From Mycolicibacterium holsaticum DSM 44478 = JCM 12374 (GTDB taxonomy: Bacteria; Actinomycetota; Actinomycetes; Mycobacteriales; Mycobacteriaceae), in NCBI RefSeq assembly GCF_019645835.1, contig NZ_CP080998.1, positions 4,960,001 through 5,024,000 of the forward strand: DNA of 64,000 nucleotides, written 5' to 3'. The position numbers and the translations under genes are program-made. Numbering within the stretch: the first letter of the stretch is position 1; each line of letters begins with the position of its first letter. The notes below the pieces were generated by a model. It searched no databases, was not told where the DNA came from, and saw only the letters and a list, made by a program, of their open reading frames with translations. Shown one piece after another: positions 60,840 to 64,000 of this stretch.

Positions 60840-61829
60840 TCAGCTCGGTTCGCGAACGGGAAGGCCCGCGGCGCGGTAGATCGAATCGATGACGGTCATA
60901 TTTTCGACCGCATCTTCCGGCGTCGTCTTCACCGGTTCGCCGCGTAGCACCGCCGCGACGAATGCATCCAGCTGATACGCATAGGTAGCACGCCGCGGAA
61001 AGCGCTCCACTCGGCTCGCGCCGCCAGATCGCACAGAAAAGCGGTGAAAAATGTGGGGAAGCACGGGGTTGAGCACCCGCAGTTCACCAAGATCGCCTAT
61101 TACTCTGACGGTGATCCGTAGCAGATCCGTCGACCACATCGAACAGCGCAGTCGACCGATATGCCCGTCGGGAAAACGCAACTCAGCCTTCATCGCGCGG
61201 TCTACCTGCCCGTCACGTAATTTCGCCTGTGCCCAAACAACTTCCGGTGTCGAACCGCCAAATGTCCGCAACATGTGCACCGCGTAAGATCCGGCGTCCA
61301 TCATCGCGCCGCCAGCCAAGGCGTAGTTGTAGCGGATGTCGGAGAACCGGGGCAGCGGGAAGCAGAAGGCGACGTCGATGCGTTGCAACGTGCCGAGCTC
61401 ACCCGAAGCGATGATCTCCTCGGCTCGCAACGCAAAGGGGTGATAACGGTAGTGGAACGCCTCCATCACCACCTGATCAGATGCCGTCGCCAACCGCATG
61501 ACCTCGCGGGCCTCCGCGGCGTTAGCGGTGAATGGCTTTTCACACAACACGTGCTTGCCCGCCTCGAGCGCGGCCCGAGTCCAGCTGCCATGTAGGCCAT
61601 TTGGCAACGGAACGTACACCGCGTCCACATTCGGATCGGCGATCAGCGCCTCGTAGCTTTCGTGGACCTGGGCGATGCCGTGCTTGGCGGCAAAGGCTTC
61701 GGCGCGTGAAACATCGCGTGCCGCGACCGCCGCGACCAAGACCTCGTCATTGTCCTTCGCGGGATTGATCAGCGCCATCGGCGTGATCTGGGCTGCCCCC
61801 AGGACGCCGAACTTCACCCGCTTGGCCAC
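60840..61829 (-). CDS. Gfo/Idh/MocA-family NAD(P)-dependent oxidoreductase, copy 2
   Basis: A 329-residue paralogue of the protein at 56827-57825: KFGVLGAAQITPMALINPAK (Rossmann), YVPLPNGLHGSWTRAALEAG, CEKPFTANAAEA and LAGGAMMDAGSYAVHMLRTF. The EKP lysine is present, so it should be catalytic. The GTG start (61829) shares one base with the stop of the upstream COG3315 methyltransferase (TAGTG), so the two are co-translated. The two copies end in near-identical C-termini (MSVIDAVYRAAGLPIRE and MTVIDSIYRAAGLPVRE). Substrate unknown; sugar-keto chemistry is likely. Confidence 0.88.
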   Translation of the reverse strand: MAKRVKFGVLGAAQITPMALINPAKDNDEVLVAAVAARDVSRAEAFAAKHGIAQVHESYEALIADPNVDAVYVPLPNGLHGSWTRAALEAGKHVLCEKPFTANAAEAREVMRLATASDQVVMEAFHYRYHPFALRAEEIIASGELGTLQRIDVAFCFPLPRFSDIRYNYALAGGAMMDAGSYAVHMLRTFGGSTPEVVWAQAKLRDGQVDRAMKAELRFPDGHIGRLRCSMWSTDLLRITVRVIGDLGELRVLNPVLPHIFHRFSVRSGGASRVERFPRRATYAYQLDAFVAAVLRGEPVKTTPEDAVENMTVIDSIYRAAGLPVREPS

Positions 61830-62677
61830 TAGCTATCGAACTCGAGCAGGGTCAGCGACGCGATCGTTGGCCAGTTGACACCAACCCACCGACGAAGCGG
61901 CCGATATAACGGCCGTCCCTGGGCTTTCGGCAACAGCGTGTCGAACACCAGTCCGCGACCGCGGGGGAGCTGCACGTCATGCACAGCCCGGACGCCGGGC
62001 ACTGTGTCGGCCAACCTCGCAAGCTCACCCACGGTAAGACTGAACGGCGTTCGCGGCCAGTCGCCGCGCAACGCCTTCCACAATCGTGGACGGCTAGACA
62101 GCCACGCCTGCGACTTCGGCGGCAGGTCGAACATCATCTGACCACCGGGAAAGCGGCGCGCGCATTCCCCTATCAGGTTGAGCGCCTCGGCAGGCTCCAG
62201 GTAAGGCAGGAGCCCCTCGGCGGTGATGAACACACCGTCCTCTGGGTTCACCACTTCCATCCAGCTGAAATCCAGTACCGATCGAGCACACGTCGACATG
62301 CGGGGTGAATCGGGCAGCAACTGCTGCCGAAGCTCGATATTGGGCGGCAAGTCCAAGGTAAGCCAACGAAATTCGTGGCCGACGCCCGCGGCATCAAGGC
62401 GCCAGAAACTGGTCTGCATCCCTTCACCGAGGGCGACCACGGTGGCTCTGGGGTGAGTGGAGAGATAACGGCGGGTACCGTCGTCGAAGGCAAGCGCCCG
62501 CAGCGCGAGATCTTGCCGTTCGGCGGGGAGCGCAAACTTGCTGAAGTCGTAATCGATTGAATCCACCAGGCGTATCGCCATCGGATCGTCGATGATCGCA
62601 TCGGATCGCCGTGCTTCGTTCGCGCGGCACCACAACGTCACCAATGCCGTGTCGGGCAACGGCATGACGTCGGTCAT
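61829..62677 (-). CDS. COG3315 (leucine carboxyl methyltransferase-like) O-methyltransferase
   Basis: About 282 residues of the LCM-like family annotated as O-methyltransferases of polyketide biosynthesis: DTALVTLWCRANEARR at the start, TVVALGEGMQTSFWRLD (SAM-binding, with the Gly-Glu-Gly form of this subgroup), FRWLTLDLPPNIELR, LDFSWMEVV, and GVFITAEGLLPYLEPAEAL. It would methylate a hydroxyl or carboxyl group. ATG at 62677 is chosen because it precedes the conserved N-terminus; a start 12 codons upstream is possible. It is translationally coupled to the Gfo/Idh/MocA gene. A role in methylating the product is inference. Confidence 0.85.
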   Translation of the reverse strand: MTDVMPLPDTALVTLWCRANEARRSDAIIDDPMAIRLVDSIDYDFSKFALPAERQDLALRALAFDDGTRRYLSTHPRATVVALGEGMQTSFWRLDAAGVGHEFRWLTLDLPPNIELRQQLLPDSPRMSTCARSVLDFSWMEVVNPEDGVFITAEGLLPYLEPAEALNLIGECARRFPGGQMMFDLPPKSQAWLSSRPRLWKALRGDWPRTPFSLTVGELARLADTVPGVRAVHDVQLPRGRGLVFDTLLPKAQGRPLYRPLRRWVGVNWPTIASLTLLEFDS

Positions 62678-62815
62678 GGGAGAGGTGCTCCTTGCATCGC
62701 TTCTTCGCTCCACGCACTCAGTTCGCTGTACCCAGACGCTCAGGTGAGCGAGATGAAGGGTACGTCAACCCATATTCGTAGCACCCCTTACCGATTAAGG
62801 TTTGCAGGTTGGGCA

Positions 62816-62821
62816 TAAACT
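62816..62821 (+). promoter_or_regulatory. Candidate -10 of a leaderless promoter (GT4 gene)
   Basis: TAAACT fits TANNNT and is followed after 6 nt by the GTG at 62828, with no ribosome-binding site. No convincing -35 hexamer is seen at 17 bp. Confidence 0.4.
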
Positions 62822-62827
62822 TTGCCC

Positions 62828-64000
62828 GTGCCTGCCGCCCGGCCATCGCGCGTGAAAACCGGACGTCGCGTGGAAAAAACATCGCGCTACGAGAACCCCG
62901 GCACGCGGGTGGTGGTGGTCTCGAACGTCAGTAGTTTCGGCGGCGGCGGCGTCGTCGGATTCCGGGACATCTTGTTGGGGCTGCGGGAAAAGCGGCCAGA
63001 CGTTGATCTGGTCGCGGTCATCCCGCAGAAGGGGGCCGTCGCAGAGCGATGCACTAGCGACGGTATCCAAACCGTCATCGGTTGGACACCGTGGTGGGCT
63101 TTTGGCAAATGGCGGCGTTTCGGCAGAGTCGAGCCGCACGCGCTTATCGGCTGGCTGCCCTACACCGCACTGCTTCTGCCAGGCATTGTGCAGGCGTTGC
63201 GGCTTTTTGTCCGATTGCGTCCGACGATGGTGCTCACGAACACGATGACCATTCCATCGCACGCAATCGCCGCCAAGATCCTCGGCATCCCCCACCACTG
63301 GATAGTCCGGGAGTTCGGCAGAGACGACCATCGACTCTGGTTCCTGTTCGGCTATCGCCGAACCGTCCACCTGATCGGTCGACTATCGGAGTCGGTGATC
63401 TGCAATTCCCACGCCGTCGAGCAGGCCATGCTGGCGTTGAGCCCCAGCATGAAGACACACGTGATCTACCCCGCCGTCGACAGCGCGCTGGGCACTCCAC
63501 CGAAGAGGTGTCCCGGTGAGCGCATGCGCACGATCCTGGTCGGCTACTTTTCCGCCGCCAAGGGACAGCATCTAGCCATCGAGGCCATTGCTATCGCCCG
63601 AAATGCCGGTATCGATATCGAGTTGACATTGTTGGGCCCCGGAAGCCCTGAACCACTTGGTCGTGTTGCTCGACGCTTGGGCGTAGACGATCTCGTGAGC
63701 ATCCACGGACCGACACGCGATCTGCAACCGTATTGGGCCGCCGCCCACGTGGGCCTGATGTGCAGCCACCAAGAGGCGTTCGGCCGCGTCACCGTCGAGG
63801 CGATGAGAGCGGGACTGCCGGTATGCGGAACGGACTCAGGTGGCACACCGGAGATCATCCAACCAGGAGTCACCGGACTGCTCAGCCCACCCGGAGACGC
63901 AAAGGCACTCGCCGCCAACCTGATCGCCCTCGAGTCAGACGAACGGCTACGACGAAACCTCGCTGCCGGCGCCCTGGAAAGAGCCAGACACTTCGATCGC
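62828..64000 (+). CDS. Family 4 glycosyltransferase (3' end outside window)
   Basis: The frame stays open to the last base; 391 codons are visible. It has a GT-B fold of family GT4: an N-terminal VVVVSNVSSFGGGGVVGF, a linker, then ILVGYFSAAKGQHLAIEAI, LTLLGPGSPEP, and the donor-site signature HQEAFGRVTVEAMRAGLPV and SGGTPEII. These retaining enzymes often add hexoses or deoxyhexoses. It differs from the four GT1 enzymes, so it likely adds another kind of linkage, or belongs to a neighbouring glycolipid function. GTG at 62828 fits a leaderless promoter; GTGs at 62852 and 62870 are in frame. Confidence 0.85.
   Translation, partial: MPAARPSRVKTGRRVEKTSRYENPGTRVVVVSNVSSFGGGGVVGFRDILLGLREKRPDVDLVAVIPQKGAVAERCTSDGIQTVIGWTPWWAFGKWRRFGRVEPHALIGWLPYTALLLPGIVQALRLFVRLRPTMVLTNTMTIPSHAIAAKILGIPHHWIVREFGRDDHRLWFLFGYRRTVHLIGRLSESVICNSHAVEQAMLALSPSMKTHVIYPAVDSALGTPPKRCPGERMRTILVGYFSAAKGQHLAIEAIAIARNAGIDIELTLLGPGSPEPLGRVARRLGVDDLVSIHGPTRDLQPYWAAAHVGLMCSHQEAFGRVTVEAMRAGLPVCGTDSGGTPEIIQPGVTGLLSPPGDAKALAANLIALESDERLRRNLAAGALERARHFDR

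Overview
This window looks like a chromosomal segment from a non-tuberculous mycobacterium. The evidence is high GC, frequent GTG and TTG starts, several candidate leaderless promoters, and a dense set of gene families known from mycobacterial glycopeptidolipid (GPL) and phenolic-glycolipid loci: an MbtH protein, NRPSs, a modular PKS, Gtf-type GT1 glycosyltransferases, Fmt-, CmcI- and TylF-type methyltransferases, OafA-type acetyltransferases and a DrrABC exporter. I cannot name the species.

Layout. 1-3.3 kb is ordinary flank: the end of a flavohaemoprotein-type reductase, a zinc alcohol dehydrogenase, a SnoaL-like protein and an aldose-1-epimerase-like protein. 3.3-21.3 kb (minus strand) is the peptide operon, mbtH > NRPS1 > NRPS2 > ICMT-like methyltransferase. 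21.7-33.7 kb (minus) is a bimodular type I PKS (KS-AT-KR-ACP-KS-AT-DH-ER-KR-ACP) followed by a methyltransferase and preceded by a possible 30-residue leader ORF and a decayed mbtH fragment. 34-62.8 kb is the tailoring and export region: four related GT1 glycosyltransferases, eight soluble or membrane-tethered methyltransferases (counting the one after the PKS), two acyltransferase-3/SGNH fusions, a 6-deoxytalose-type epimerase, a nucleotide-sugar dehydrogenase with a partner epimerase, a GMC oxidoreductase, two Gfo/Idh/MocA oxidoreductases and drrABC. The window ends inside a GT4 glycosyltransferase.

How the parts would work together (inference). The PKS extends a fatty acyl starter by two malonyl units, giving a hydroxy-acyl chain. 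The starter condensation domain of NRPS1 would transfer it to the first amino acid. The four adenylating modules (C-A-T-E / C-A-T / C-A-T / C-A-T-E) predict a lipotetrapeptide of D-L-L-D configuration, with a Thr-like pocket in modules 1 and 4. The line ends in an unusual C-T didomain with no A, TE or reductase domain. This differs from the alaninol-type GPL synthetase (Mps1/Mps2, ending in a reductase) and is closer in logic to the serine-containing, methyl-ester GPLs reported from Mycobacterium xenopi. The core would then be glycosylated with 6-deoxytalose or rhamnose and a uronate-derived sugar, O-methylated, O-acetylated and exported by DrrABC.

Most notable: a 1.35-kb near-identical adenylation-domain duplication in atypical codon usage; NRPS1 and NRPS2 separated by what looks like one extra nucleotide; the A-less C-T terminus; an ICMT-like methyltransferase at the end of the NRPS operon; and an mbtH fossil sharing a conserved upstream element with the intact mbtH.
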